A stretch of DNA of 64,000 bases from Adineta vaga. Lineage: Eukaryota > Rotifera. The stretch spans positions 13,826,001-13,890,000 of the forward strand of contig CP075496.1 of assembly GCA_021613535.1 (NCBI GenBank). Direction: 5' to 3'. Below the pieces are notes generated by a model. It saw only the letters and a program-made list of their open reading frames with translations, made no database searches and was not told where the DNA came from. A program made the position numbers and the translations under genes. Below, piece after piece: positions 50,701-61,678 of the stretch (the first letter of the stretch is position 1; every line of letters starts with the position of its first letter).

Positions 50701-53436
50701 AGTAATTTTATCCATAGGATCTAGTTCTGGACCACGTTCGATTGATATTATTGATTTAAATCATGATATGCATTTAGATTTAGTGATTGTTAATGAATGG
50801 ACTAATGATATCAATATTTTCCTTGGATATGGAAATGGAAGTTTTAAAGATAAAATATCATACTCAAATAGTAAAGGATCAGGCGCTTATTATTCTACAG
50901 TTGTTGATTTAAATAATGATAATCATTTAGATATTATTGTTCTTTTATATTCTAATCGTGGTGCAGTTATTTTTCTTGGTCATGGTGATGGAACATTTCA
51001 TTATGAATCTACATATTCTACTGGTAGTGATTCTGGACCTTATTCATGTACGACTGGTGATTTGAATAATGATACTTACATCGATATTCTTATCAGTGAT
51101 TGTACTAGTGGACAAATTATAATTTTATATGGATTTGGTGATGGACGTTTTTCTGATGAGAAACGATTTTCAACTATTGATAGAACTTGTTTAATTTCAA
51201 TTGCAGTTGCTGACTTGAATTATGACAATCATTTAGATATTGTTGTTGCAAATTTTGACGCTAATAATATTGGAATTCTTTTTGGTTATTCGTACATTAA
51301 TAGTTTCCGTGAAAATAGTTATTTAACGGGATCATCTCCACATCCACGTGCGATTTCTTTCGGAGATTTCAATAACGATAATCAATTCGATATTGTTATT
51401 GCAAATTCACAATCGAATACAATTGGAATACTTTTAGGACATATGAACGGAACTTTTCCAACGCAAACACGATTTTCAACAGGTCTTTTATCAATTCCAA
51501 TATCGACTGACGTTGGTGATTTTAATCATGATCATTTCTTGGATATTGCAGTTGCGAATTCAGCTTCAGAAAATATTGGAGTGTTTTTTGGATACGGAAA
51601 TGGAAGTTTTGAAAGCCAAGAGACTTATTCAACAGGTTCGGGTTCGATTCCTCAATCATTAGTTGTCGGAGATTTTAATAGCGATCAGGTACTTGATATT
51701 GCTGTTGCGGATTCAGCGAACAATGAAATTTCTATACTTCTAAGATATAATAGTGGATCTTTTCGAAAACAAATGTCGTTTCATTTGGGATTAGGTAGTA
51801 CACCGTGGTCTGTGACTGTTGGTGATTTAAATAATGATGGCTTATTAGATTTTGTTGCAATTACGAGTGGTACTGGTTCATTACATATTTATTTGGGATT
51901 AAGTAATGGTTCATTTCAAAATAAAAGTATTTATTCTGTTAATACTGATTGGTATCCATGGCATGTTGTTGTTTGGGATTTGAACAAAGATACTTGTTTA
52001 GATATGATTGTTAGTTATTATTGGTATGATGCTATGGGCATCTTTTTTGGTTTGTGTGATGGTACATTTACTAATCAGACAACTTATTCGACTGGTTCCG
52101 ATTCTGGACCAAACCATTTTGTTGTTATTGATTTAAATAACGATACTTATTTTGATATTGTTGTTGCCAATGGATTTACAGATACTGTTGGAATTCTCTA
52201 TGGAAAAGAGAATGGAACATTTTCGAATATAATTACTTATTCAACTGGAACTTACTCAAATCCAACATCAGTCGGCGTCGCTGATTTGAATAATGATAAT
52301 CAATTAGATCTTGTTGTTGCTAATTTCGGTACAGATGATATTGTTATCTTTTTTAATTTAGGTAATAAGACTTTTTCGAAAATGATTAGTTATTCGGCTG
52401 GTTATCTTACATCACCATCATCAGTTGTTATTGGAGATTTTAATAAAGATAATCATTTAGATATAGCTACTGCTCATTTTACTGCAGATCAAATTGGAAT
52501 CTTTTTCGGATCAACTAATGGAACGTTTTTGAATCAAACAATTCTACCATTGAATAGTGATTCAGGTCCATACTGGTTAAGTCTAGCTGATTTTAATAAT
52601 GACAATCAATTAGATCTGATATATTCGGGCTCTCTTAATGATTCAGTTGGCATTCTTCTTGGATGTTTTAATGGAACATTTTTTAGTCCAATTATATATT
52701 CAACTGGAGAAGATTCTCAACCATTTGTTACTGCTATTGCGGATTTTAATAACGACAGTTATGCTGATTTTATCGTGTGTAATGGTGGTAGGACTCGACA
52801 GATATTTATTATGGAAATCAAAGTGACACATTTTTAAAAGGACCATCTTATTCAACAGGAATATCTTCACAACCAGTATCAATTGATGCCGCTGATTTCA
52901 ATAACGACTCACACCTAGATCTTGTTCTTGTAAATAATTTAACAAATAATTTTATGATTTTATATGGATCTGGTTATGGAACATTTATGAATCATCAAAT
53001 CTATTCAACAGGTAATTTATCTTATCCATCCTCAATTAAAATTGGAGATATAAATCATGATAATCAAGTTGATATCGTGATTATTCATTCAAACATGAAG
53101 ACGATTGGAATCTATCTTAATGATGGTTTTGGAATCTTTCCAAATAAAATTATTTATCCAATGGATATGGATTCTCAATTACAATCAATTATTCTCTTAG
53201 ATTTCAATAATGATTCGTATTTAGATATTGCTGTAAGCAATTCGAAAGCGAGTAGTATTATCGTTTTATTTGGTTATGGAAATGGAAGTTTTCTAAATCA
53301 AATGACATTTCAAACTGGTTTTAAAGCCTACCCATTTGCATTAATTGCTGGTGATATTAATAATGATAATCTAACAGATATTGTTGCGACTAACGATGGC
53401 TATGGAAATATTAATACGATTATGAAAATTTGTTAG
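47701..53436 (+). CDS. Membrane-anchored protein with 35 FG-GAP/VCBS repeats (frame break near 52809)
   Basis: Three exons: 47701-47819, 47873-47994 and 48054-53436. The N-terminal ~50 residues are polar, followed by one hydrophobic segment (SLFCLFTSIIMISGILIVYY) and no cleavable signal, so a type II anchor with the C-terminus outside is likely. The rest is 35 repeats of about 51 residues, each with a Ca2+-binding D-x-N-x-D-x-x-x-D loop (DLNNDQRID), then IIVAN-Y-x-x-NNIGIFxGYGNGxF and YSTGS. Repeat 7 lacks the loop. FG-GAP repeats form blades of integrin-like beta-propellers, so a calcium-dependent extracellular adhesion or recognition role is plausible. A one-base loss near 52809 shifts frame and gives a stop at 52835-52837; repeats 32-35 continue in frame +1 to the TAG at 53434. 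Function beyond the fold is unknown. Confidence 0.8.
52802..52837 (+). other. Frameshift in FG-GAP repeat 31
   Basis: Where other repeats read I-F-x-x-Y-G-N-x-x-x-T-F, the sequence ATATTTATTATGGAAATC is one T short of an in-frame version. After it, translation hits TAA at 52835. In the neighbouring frame the repeat consensus continues at once (YGNQSDTFLKGPSYSTG). The lesion lies in a T-rich run, typical for sequencing error but also for real slippage. Confidence 0.8.
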
Positions 53437-53508
53437 ACGTTTTGTATTCTTAACTTATTTCAATTGGATGCAGATGAAATCTTTTATCATATTTGTTTTT
53501 CAATTGTA

Positions 53509-53514
53509 AATAAA
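53509..53514 (+). promoter_or_regulatory. Poly(A) signal of the FG-GAP gene
   Basis: AATAAA located 73 bases after the final TAG of the FG-GAP gene, in an AT-rich 3' UTR. A match to the standard metazoan signal, position appropriate. Confidence 0.55.
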
Positions 53515-55815
53515 TTTACTTTGTATATAAGATAAAGTGAATATTTATAGTTTATTGGACTTTTTGATGAATGATCTATGATATGTTTCATGACTTTCTG
53601 TCGTTTATCAATTGGATACTATAGGCCTTTGATATATGATGTACCAATTGTCATATATTGTTCAAGAAATTATGTATATCGTTCCGATGTATCTTGTGAT
53701 ATCCATGGTTTTATACTACCAAGATTAATTGAAATAGATCCATCACATAAAAATGTTTTTCACTCGTAATCATTACTTCCTACTCAGATACGAAATAGAT
53801 GACGATGTCGACGTGAAAAACGAATAATTTTGCCACATATGCTGCATAGAGTCCATCGAAAAGTGCCATGTTTGTCTGAAATGAATAACATGATGGATGA
53901 ATTCAATACGATGGACAAGGATATTAATTATATTAAAGATCAAAAATAAATATCGATTTCTTTATTCTCTTATTTGGTGGATATAAAAGCAATATTTCAG
54001 AAAGAACATCTATTGATTTTGTTACATATTTCTCTTTCAAATTATTTTAATTATATTATTTACTGGATTCAATAGTTTTGTTCTCTAAACCTTTAGTAGA
54101 GATGAATTCTTCACTGGAAAACACAACTCACATAACATCTTAGAAATAAATGAACTGTCTAAAAATCTCACCCTAGTTCTGGACTTGTATTTATTGGAAA
54201 TTCCGAAATGTATTGGATACTTTGATGATGGGTCTAATGAATATACTTCAATTTATATTATTGGCATATTGAACGAGTACTATGTCTATAGAGTATATAA
54301 AACATGTGCAAATCGTAAGCAATTGAATTGAAAATAATTTTATCGATAAACATAAGTTATTTATTAGATGCTGGAGGCTTAACAATTGGCACCGTGTGTA
54401 TTCATGATCCACTAATATTTTCAGCGGTAAAATTGGAATCCTGTGCTTCAGCTCAAGTAGACGTAACACTACATGATAATGTTTGTCGAAAACTTCTAGA
54501 AAAATCATACGTAGGCGCTTGGCAACTGTTTCATGTCTCTTTTCGGTTTTCACTCAACTTTTAAAAAAGGGCTGTTTTATGTGTTTGTTTTCATTTTCTC
54601 GTATTTTTCTTTTGGAACTACACTATATCGTTATGTTCATCATTGTGATTTTCTTTATTGTTAACTCTGATATAAGTTTTATCATATATTCGTAGATAGT
54701 GTCTAAAGAAACGTTGTGTTATTTTCGCAATTTCTAAACTGATTCAAATATATTACTATAGTAATTATAATTTGTCAGTTTTCTTCTCTTAAATATTCCG
54801 CACACATATAGGGCGCGAGAAATGAACACCAACTGCTAAATCGCTTTTGAATTCATATTTTGTACATAAGTAGACCTTTGAATCTATAGTAAAAACTTGA
54901 AAGTTGTTATTGTTTGGGAGTTTTTCATACCTCATCGAGATCTATTTATGATCAATAGATGAGCTCTAAACTTCATGTACGTCGTCAGCAATAAACTATA
55001 TTTTGACTAAGAATTTTCTGGAACTGTAGCTTTAAGCATATAAGAGATTGTTCGTTTCTCCTGAGAGATACTATGTGGCCTTTGTTATAACTGATCATTA
55101 ATATATATTTTTTTTACTCTTTTGTGATGATAGTTATAAGACAGAAGGTTTACCTAAAGCAAACTTCTTCTTTGAGATAAAACTTATTTCTAATCTTATA
55201 TCGTAACTATGAATTTCCATTGTCATCAAAATTATCGCAAATATGACTTTAGTTATATGTCTATTATTTAAAAATCTTGAGTGCGAATCAAGCTACCATG
55301 ATCGCTATTTCGTCTATGTTTAAGTAACTCATCAGATGGTGTATATATCTTTATTTGATCGTAATTATTCCAGAAACAGTTAAGTTAAAATAAAATCAAG
55401 TTTGATAGCTAAATTTTATTTAAATTTGTTGAGTAGTAGGAACGGAATTGAGCTTATACAGAAGAACTGGTAATTTTGGTATATGATATAAATTTCGCAT
55501 ATGAATAAATGGAGTCGATATGATTGAGTAAGTACTCTTACAGACACACAACTCAACAAAAACTGCTAGTTAAATGAATACTCAATCTATATCTTGTGGT
55601 TAATGATCCGAGGGAACCTTTCGAAAATGTTACCATAATACTATTGAACTTGAGAGAACAAATATCTTATGTTTTGTCAATGTTATTATACTCAACTCAA
55701 TAATAATTCCATCTAAACACATTGCTATAACTAATAAATTCGACCTTGCTTCATCAAACGAAGAACGAAGAAAAGGAAAGAAATGAGTTACGCACCCTAT
55801 CGACATTTCACATAG

Positions 55816-55842
55816 AAAAGAAAGAAAGAAAGAAAGAAAAAA
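55816..55842 (+). repeat. (GAAA)n microsatellite
   Basis: Tandem AAAG/GAAA tetranucleotide run of about six units, grading into poly-A-rich sequence. It is 107 bp beyond the 3' end of the tRNA-Leu gene. Confidence 0.85.
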
Positions 55843-55857
55843 ATAAAGAAGAGAACG

Positions 55858-55875
55858 AGTAGTAGTAGTAGTAGT
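55858..55875 (+). repeat. (AGT)6 microsatellite
   Basis: Six perfect AGT units, 15 bp from the preceding GAAA run, in non-coding DNA. Confidence 0.85.
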
Positions 55876-55935
55876 ATTCAGCTATTGAGAGAAATTTATC
55901 GTTCTGTTCTTTATATTGTTCTGTCAGAGCTCACC

Positions 55936-55944
55936 AAAAAAAAA
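55936..55944 (-). terminator. RNA polymerase III terminator of tRNA-Leu
   Basis: On the minus strand the four bases after the tRNA 3' end (AGCT-like spacer) are followed by nine consecutive T residues, more than enough for pol III termination. Seen on the plus strand as nine A at 55936-55944. Confidence 0.85.
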
Positions 55945-55948
55945 GCTT

Positions 55949-56027
55949 GACAGTAGTGGGATTCGAACCCACGCCACAAGTGACCAGTACCTGAAACTGG
56001 CGCCTTAGACCGCTCGGCCATACTGTC
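55949..56027 (-). tRNA. tRNA-Leu (anticodon CAG)
   Basis: The minus strand gives a 79-nt type II tRNA without intron. Acceptor stem GACAGTA pairs perfectly with TACTGTC. D arm GCC...GGC; anticodon stem CCAGT/ACTGG closing the loop TTCAGGT, so the anticodon is CAG (reads CUG Leu). Long variable arm of about 11 nt (TCACTTGTGGC). T arm GTGGG-TTCGAAT-CCCAC. The internal promoters are intact: A box TGGCCGAGCGG and B box GGTTCGAATCC. CCA is not encoded, as expected in eukaryotes. A poly-T terminator follows. Confidence 0.97.
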
Positions 56028-57148
56028 TCTATGGCTCAATTGAAATATACGACTACTAAACAATCATCATTTCCTTACAATAATACTCATTGCATTCCAT
56101 TGATCTTTTACTCTTCAATTTCACATATGTCAAGAATGTTTGCAAAACAAACTATCGGTGCATTTTTCGAAAAGCTGTAGAAAGAATAATTTACAATTCT
56201 TTTTCTTTTGTATTGAATTATATCATGTGATATAAAAATCTTTAAGTTCAAATGGTGACTTTTAACCTGTAAAAGATCATTTTATTGAAGAAAAGCAATG
56301 CATATGGTTAAAATTAGAATGTACCCCGATATGGTTCGAGAAAAATCGATTAGAATATATGTCGACAGATGTGTTTTATAAATGTAAATTGATTATAAAG
56401 AAACTATACATATTTATGATTTTATGATGATCAAGACTAGAAATAGGATTAAACGATTCATATGTCGAGAAAACGAATTTTTTCATTGTAAATAATCTCA
56501 TTACACAAACTATTGTTTTTTTTCTACATGTGTATTATTGCTTTTGGTTCTCACATTAGTCTTATCATGCGAGGTACACATTTGAGTATGGAAAGTCAGT
56601 AGGTGGAGAAAAGGGTAAATATTTTCGTAAATGACAGAAGTATCGTACTAATAACAAAAAACAATAAACAGAAAAACAATGTCAAAATCGTTCGTTTTTC
56701 AGAAATCACCAATCCTAATTTGATTAATCGATTTAGTAGTCACGTTTTGCTTATTCAATCTCATCCTTTGACTTGATGATGTAACATCATTCTGCATCAA
56801 ATAAAAACCTTGACATAACCCAACGAAAAGAATGAATCAGTCATTTATAAGAACAGACCAAGGACAAGAATACACATCTTCGTTCTTGAGCATAATATAT
56901 ATATATATATATTATACAGTACTACTCGTCTATGCTCTTTCTTCTACATATATCTATCACGCATTGACAGTATGGTAAATAAAATATGTGCTTATTCTCA
57001 GCTGATAGTAACTAATATTCTTACTTTTATGATCAAAGAACAGAGAAAAAAGAGAGAACAAACATATGACTCTATATATATATAAAAATGTACTAACAAA
57101 AAACCCTTGAATATTCATTTATCACTTGTTTTGTAATCATTATATGGG
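56028..57148. other. Intergenic, 1.1 kb, with an (AT)n run
   Basis: AT-rich spacer between the tRNA and the SLC22 gene. An (AT)n dinucleotide run lies at about 56895-56911 and a shorter TA-rich run at about 57071-57086; the latter, some 65 bases before the ATG, could serve as TATA-like promoter sequence, but no transcription start can be placed. No open frame of note. Confidence 0.55.
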
Positions 57149-59476
57149 ATGCAGTTTGATGAATTCTATGAAACTATTAATGTATTTGGTCGATATCAAA
57201 AGATCAAATATTTTCTATTATGTTTTACAAATATGCTTCCACCAGTAATGGTTTATGCGTGGACATTCATAGCAGCAACACCTTCATTTCATTGTAAAAC
57301 ACCATTAGATGATTTAACTTCTATGAATCTTCCAAATCAATTATTGAATACATATATTCCATCAACTGAACAATGTCGTCAATATCAAAAGGGTATTTCT
57401 TTGAAAGAATGTCAACGATGTTTTCAAATAGATAATATGAATACAAGTAATAATGTAATGAATACTTTAATGCCATGTCGAAGTTTTGTTTTTGATCGAA
57501 CATATTATCAAACAACACTTGTTGAAGACGTAAGTTATCGATTTATATATGAAAAACAAAGAAAATGAGTTTGATTATGTTTTATCAAAGTGGTCTATGG
57601 TTTGTGATCGTGTATCATTGAAAAGTACAGTTCAAATCGTATTCTTTTTTGGTTATATGGTTGGTTCACTTCTATTTGGAATACTTTCTGATAAGTAAAT
57701 TGATCAACTTCTTTTTTTTTCATACTTTTTTGAACGAATACTTTTGTAAAGATATGGACGACGACCGATTATGGGCATATCATTTGTCTTGATGTTTATT
57801 GCGGGTGTTATATGTGCATTAGCACCGCAGGATCTAATGGGAGCTCAAACAAGTTATCCTTCGTTAGCATTTGGACGATTTTTACTTGCTTGTGCTACGC
57901 GTGGTATTGCAATCACTGGTTTTGTTATTGGTTCGTTATATTTTCGATAGATTTTTCTTTTAATTTATTTGATATTTTAGGTTCGGAGCTCGGTATGTTG
58001 ATTGTTGTGTATTTTTAGGAATGTGAATTACGTTTGTTAATTAGGTGGTCCACAACAACGTCTATTATCTGGTATTGTTATAAAATATTTCTTTGCATTT
58101 GGTCAATTGTTACTTTTAACTCTTGCATTAACTATTCGAACATGGCGAACATTAAATGCTGTACTTGCAATTGTTCCTGTTCCATTTATATTCTTTTATT
58201 TGTTTGTTTTATTTTATAAAAAGTATATTTTTTGATGGAATGACGTCTGTTTAGTATTTTACCGGAAAGCCCTCGTTGGTTGATTTCGAAACAACGGTAT
58301 GCTGAAGCAGAACTACTTTTTCATCGAATTGCAGAGCAGAATGAAACACGTTTTGATCCAATTGTTTATCAAAAATTCGTAAATGAAGATAAAAAGGTAG
58401 ATCTTGTTTATTTCCAGAAAATTATTCGGTGTTTGTTTTTTATATTAGAGAGTCGCAGCAAGACGAAATGAAACTCATGGATTTAAAGCAATATTTCGTT
58501 CGAAAGTAATGACGATCATTGCTTTAAATATGTCATATCAATGGTAATCGAAATAAATATCGATTTATTATGAAAATCTCAATGTTTTCTCATTTAGGTT
58601 TGTACAAAATCTTGTTTTTTATGGTATTTCACAAAACACTGGTAATAAATTCAATAAAATCTCTTGATATTTTCATTTGTTTGATCATCGAAGGTGCATG
58701 GTTGAAAAATCCATATGTTTCCTTTGGAATAAGTGCTCTGGTTGAAATCGCTGCATATTTCGTTGTTCATTTAGTTCTCGATCGATGGGGTCGTAAATTA
58801 CCCTATTGTTTATTCGTTATCACACTTGCATTTGTTACTTTATTGGTCATTCCAATTCAAACATTTCTACCCAAAGATAGCCAAAGTATTGTCTAAATTA
58901 TAAAATTAAAAATTATTGATTGAATTCTTCAATTCTAGATCAATATATTTTGATGTTTATGGTGAATATTGCATTGAAATTTCTTGCATCAGGTTCTTAT
59001 GTAATTATATATATCTATGCAAATGAAACATTCCCAACACAAGGTCGAAATACTGGTATGGGTGTTTGTTCGATGATTGCACGTCTTGGCGCCATCATTG
59101 GAACATTTTCGAATGATCATTTAGTATGTCGTCAATTGAATAATTTTATTTCATATTCAGTGATCAATTTTTAGACACGAGTATGGCAACATTCTCCCAT
59201 GGTTGTTTATGGAATTACATCGGTATTTGCAATGATTCTTGCAATGAGTTTTCCTGAAACATTAAATAAACCATTACCACAAACAATAGAAGATGTTGAA
59301 CAAATGGGACTTGCTTGGTAAGTAATCCGATTTCGAAATGATAATGATTAGCTCTATTTTATTCTAGTTCAATTAGTGGATCGACTAAGAAACGTCGTGG
59401 ATTAATTAAAAGTATTCATGAAATTCACGATGATATGTCATCAAAGAAATATTTGAAAGAAGACGTCGATTTTTGA
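57149..59476 (+). CDS. SLC22-type organic cation/anion transporter (MFS)
   Basis: Twelve exons by eye: 57149-57529, 57591-57694, 57752-57930, 57981-57992, 58045-58201, 58255-58396, 58449-58543, 58598-58641, 58694-58885, 58939-59123, 59175-59317 and 59368-59476; they sum to 581 codons including stop, a normal SLC22 length. Family marks in order: an N-terminal helix then a large extracellular loop with about six Cys; WSMVCDR at the loop end; MFS motif A as SDKYGRRP after TM2; PESPRWLIS after TM6; DRWGRKLP in the second half; NETFPTQGRNTGMGV; and FPETLNKPLPQTIEDVE near the C-terminus. It should sit in the plasma membrane and move small organic ions. Substrate (cation, anion or carnitine) cannot be told from motifs. 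The ATG at 57149 is chosen because MQFDEFYETINVFGRYQ matches the usual start of the family. Confidence 0.88.
57981..57992 (+). other. 12-nt microexon in the SLC22 gene
   Basis: GTTCGGAGCTCG, between phase-1 introns 57931-57980 and 57993-58044. Including it gives the run GFVIGSELGGPQQRLLSG, in line with the TM4-TM5 loop of SLC22 proteins. Skipping it would drop four residues and keep frame. Both flanking introns are about 50 bp. Confidence 0.7.
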
Positions 59477-59517
59477 TATTTTAAAAAATATTTTTTTGTA
59501 AATTATGAGTAAAATTT

Positions 59518-59523
59518 AATAAA
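59518..59523 (+). promoter_or_regulatory. Poly(A) signal of the SLC22 gene
   Basis: AATAAA 42 bases after the TGA stop, followed by T-rich sequence with a GT element, a normal arrangement for 3'-end formation. Confidence 0.6.
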
Positions 59524-60215
59524 TTAGTTTGTACAAACTTTCATTTTGATTTATTCTTATTGAAAATCTTTGTCAAAAGAAATCAGTAATATTTTCGATT
59601 CGTGATAACTTGCAAAATTTGTTTTTTGTTTTTTCATAAGAAAGAATGGTCTTAAATTGCCTGTATTTATTTACGATCAGATGGATTGTATATCACACAA
59701 AGCGTATTTTTTCTCCGAAAATATAGTCTATTATACGAATACGATGTACTCAACATTGGTAAATCCCAAGATATTTGAGAGATGTTTTTTTTTAAAGTAA
59801 GTTATTTGGTATGTATGTTTACAAGGAAAAGAGCACTTCTGAATACTGCGACTTAGTTCTACCTGTAGAAACGAAAATCTTTGCTTGCAAAGTTGGAAAT
59901 AATCATTGATTTTTATTTAAGTTGGAATTTTGGGATCAAAATAACAGGTGGATTTTTTTTTTCCATTTCTCAGAAATCAATAAATATCAGGTATAAATAG
60001 TAGCTGTGTATCTTACATATTCCAACTTAATTTAAATCTGTATGATAGTGATAGAAGATTATGAGACCATTTTTAGTGATAGGAACTTATTCGAGGGAGT
60101 AAGTAAAGGAAGAGATGTCGGATGAAAGAGAAGATATATTTGAAGAATTTATTTCATTTGTTGTTATATTCAAATTTATTTTAGAAAAATAAAAAAGAAA
60201 TTCGTATCATTTAAA
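59524..60215. other. Intergenic, 0.7 kb, nothing seen
   Basis: AT-rich spacer. No open frame, repeat array or RNA-like fold noticed. Confidence 0.5.
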
Positions 60216-61046
60216 ATGAGCGTAAGTTTTCTAATCCTTTTCTCAAATAATCTGTTGACCTCTGTTTTCTAGGGTTCAAATGATGATGAATGGAAGCTCA
60301 GTACCGAAGCACAGGATAAAACAAAAATAGGTACAGAATCCAAGCGATCGGTAAGAATGTAACATGATATATTATATTCTATAGAATTTCATGTAACTCA
60401 TTAGAAAAACGTTTCTCAACATCGATCAATGTTCAATATTATTCAAAAAGCGATGAAACTACAAAATATCATTGACAATCATTTTGACCGCTGTGTTACT
60501 TGAATGAACCATTGTAAAAATCTGTTCTATCGAATGTCCTAATGACAAACAAGATTTAATCTATTCGACTTTTTCTTTTCATTTGCTTTTAGTTTGTTTC
60601 ATATTAAAAAACCATATTTATTACTTGTAAATAGTTCAATAAAAAAATTCTCTCAGAATAAAACCTAAAAAACATACCTTCAAAGAAAACCATTTCATCG
60701 AATCTCATAACTCGAACACGAGTAGATCCTTTTTCTTTATATATTACATTCAATCCAAGCCAAAAACCGGTTTTCTCATTTTATCGATACCAGTATACCA
60801 ATCGTTCTTTTTTTTCTTCTTATATTTCTTCTTTCAAATAAATATTCACGTATAACTCAATCAAGTCGAAATAATCTAAATATTCTTGACTGGTTTCTTT
60901 CCAAGTCGCGAAAACATATTTATACAAAATGCAAAGAACGGATTAACAGGTCTATAGAACTACGATATAAGCAAATAGAAATCGAACAATTGTTTGATAT
61001 TCATCAAGACTTTGACAATATAAAGAAAGAATTGATATTTAAATAA
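60216..61046 (+). CDS. Possible small multi-exon gene, unrecognised
   Basis: Weak evidence, given as a candidate. An ATG-AGC start at 60216-60221 runs into a good donor (GTAAGT). The next acceptor (TTTTCTAG) opens an exon at 60273-60351 coding a polar acidic stretch (GSNDDEWKLSTEAQDKTKIG), which ends in GTAAGA. Further down, 60726-61046 is open for 106 codons without any ATG, ending in TAA; it encodes a hydrophobic run (IPIVLFFLLIFLL) and then a charged, helix-like tail (RYKQIEIEQLFDIHQDFDN). Whether these pieces belong together is unknown, and the central joins were not found. The T-rich part could simply be an intron pyrimidine tract. Confidence 0.25.
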
Positions 61047-61232
61047 ATTATCGATTTGTTTTCATTTCCTACTTTGGAATAGACCTTCAATGAAAACAAA
61101 TGACGCACGCTTTAAAATGAAAATTAATAATTCAGTCAATTGATTAACATATAGTATTACAATCTGTGACCGATCTTCTTCTTTTCTCTCTTTCATTTTG
61201 TTCCATTCATTAAGATAGAACAAAAGTACAAT

Positions 61233-61544
61233 ATGATCGTTTTTCTCCTACTTTTCTCCGCTGTTCTAATTAGCGATTTATCGTCAATTCAAATTGAACA
61301 AACATTAAAACGCTTCAAAGTATTTCATTCATTCTTTCTCAATCAACAAGCATCATTCAAATTTTTACTTTTAAAGATCAATGAAAATTCTCCGAATGGT
61401 ACTCTCGTTGGTATTATTCGAACATATTCATCGAATCATCAGATGATTGTCATTGATAATGCAAATGGTCGTTTTCATATCAATAGCAAAGGTGAAATTC
61501 TTGTAAGTAAAGTTTTATTTTCGTAAACTAAATCTTCTAAAACC

Positions 61545-61576
<32 letters not shown>

Positions 61577-61672
61577 TGGACGGAATATGTTTTATATATA
61601 TTTCTTCTCTTCATTTCTAAGTATCAAAAAGAAAAACAAAAAAAAACACATGAAATCGTCAATATCTCGACG
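61233..61672 (+). pseudogene. Cadherin-like N-terminal fragment (start exon plus part of a second)
   Basis: The ATG at 61233 begins a hydrophobic signal-peptide-like segment (MIVFLLLFSAVLISDLSS). It is followed by a partial first cadherin repeat: INENSPNGTLVGIIRTY (the N-E-N-x-P-x-G-T motif) and NANGRFHINSKGEI. A donor GTAAGT falls at about 61504. A plausible acceptor at about 61619 joins to YQKEKQKKTHEIVNIS, again cadherin-like, after which the frame enters the antisense of the M1 peptidase 3' end and no further cadherin sequence follows. It is either the truncated start of a cadherin gene or a first exon with distant partners. Sugar-binding or adhesion function should not be inferred from so little. 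Confidence 0.4.
61545..61572 (+). repeat. (TAA)9 microsatellite
   Basis: About nine perfect TAA units inside the presumed intron of the cadherin-like fragment, downstream of the convergent aminopeptidase stop. Confidence 0.9.
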
Positions 61673-61678
61673 TATTTT

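Larger units (their letters stand above)
53515..55935. other. Gene-poor stretch, 2.4 kb
   Basis: No coding region I can support. Open frames at 53578-53769 (+), 54248-54553 (-), 54328-54564 (+) and 54483-54695 (+) are short, overlap each other and show no family motif. Base composition is the AT-rich background. No inverted or direct terminal repeats, and no transposase-like protein. Confidence 0.55.

Noticed and set aside
53760-53885. Minus-strand stretch reading KHGTFRWTLCSICGKIIRFS with a C-x-x-C and His residues, after a TTTCAG acceptor
   Set aside because: Resembles half a zinc finger but is short, has no upstream exon on that strand, and no second ligand pair in correct spacing. Treated as chance.
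54248-54695. Small open frames on both strands (60-101 codons)
   Set aside because: Overlapping, AT-driven, no motif, no splice context, no codon pattern like the neighbouring genes.
53437-57148. Transposable element or CRISPR-like array in the gene-poor stretch
   Set aside because: Only simple microsatellites found; no terminal repeats, no transposase or reverse transcriptase frame, no spaced direct repeats.
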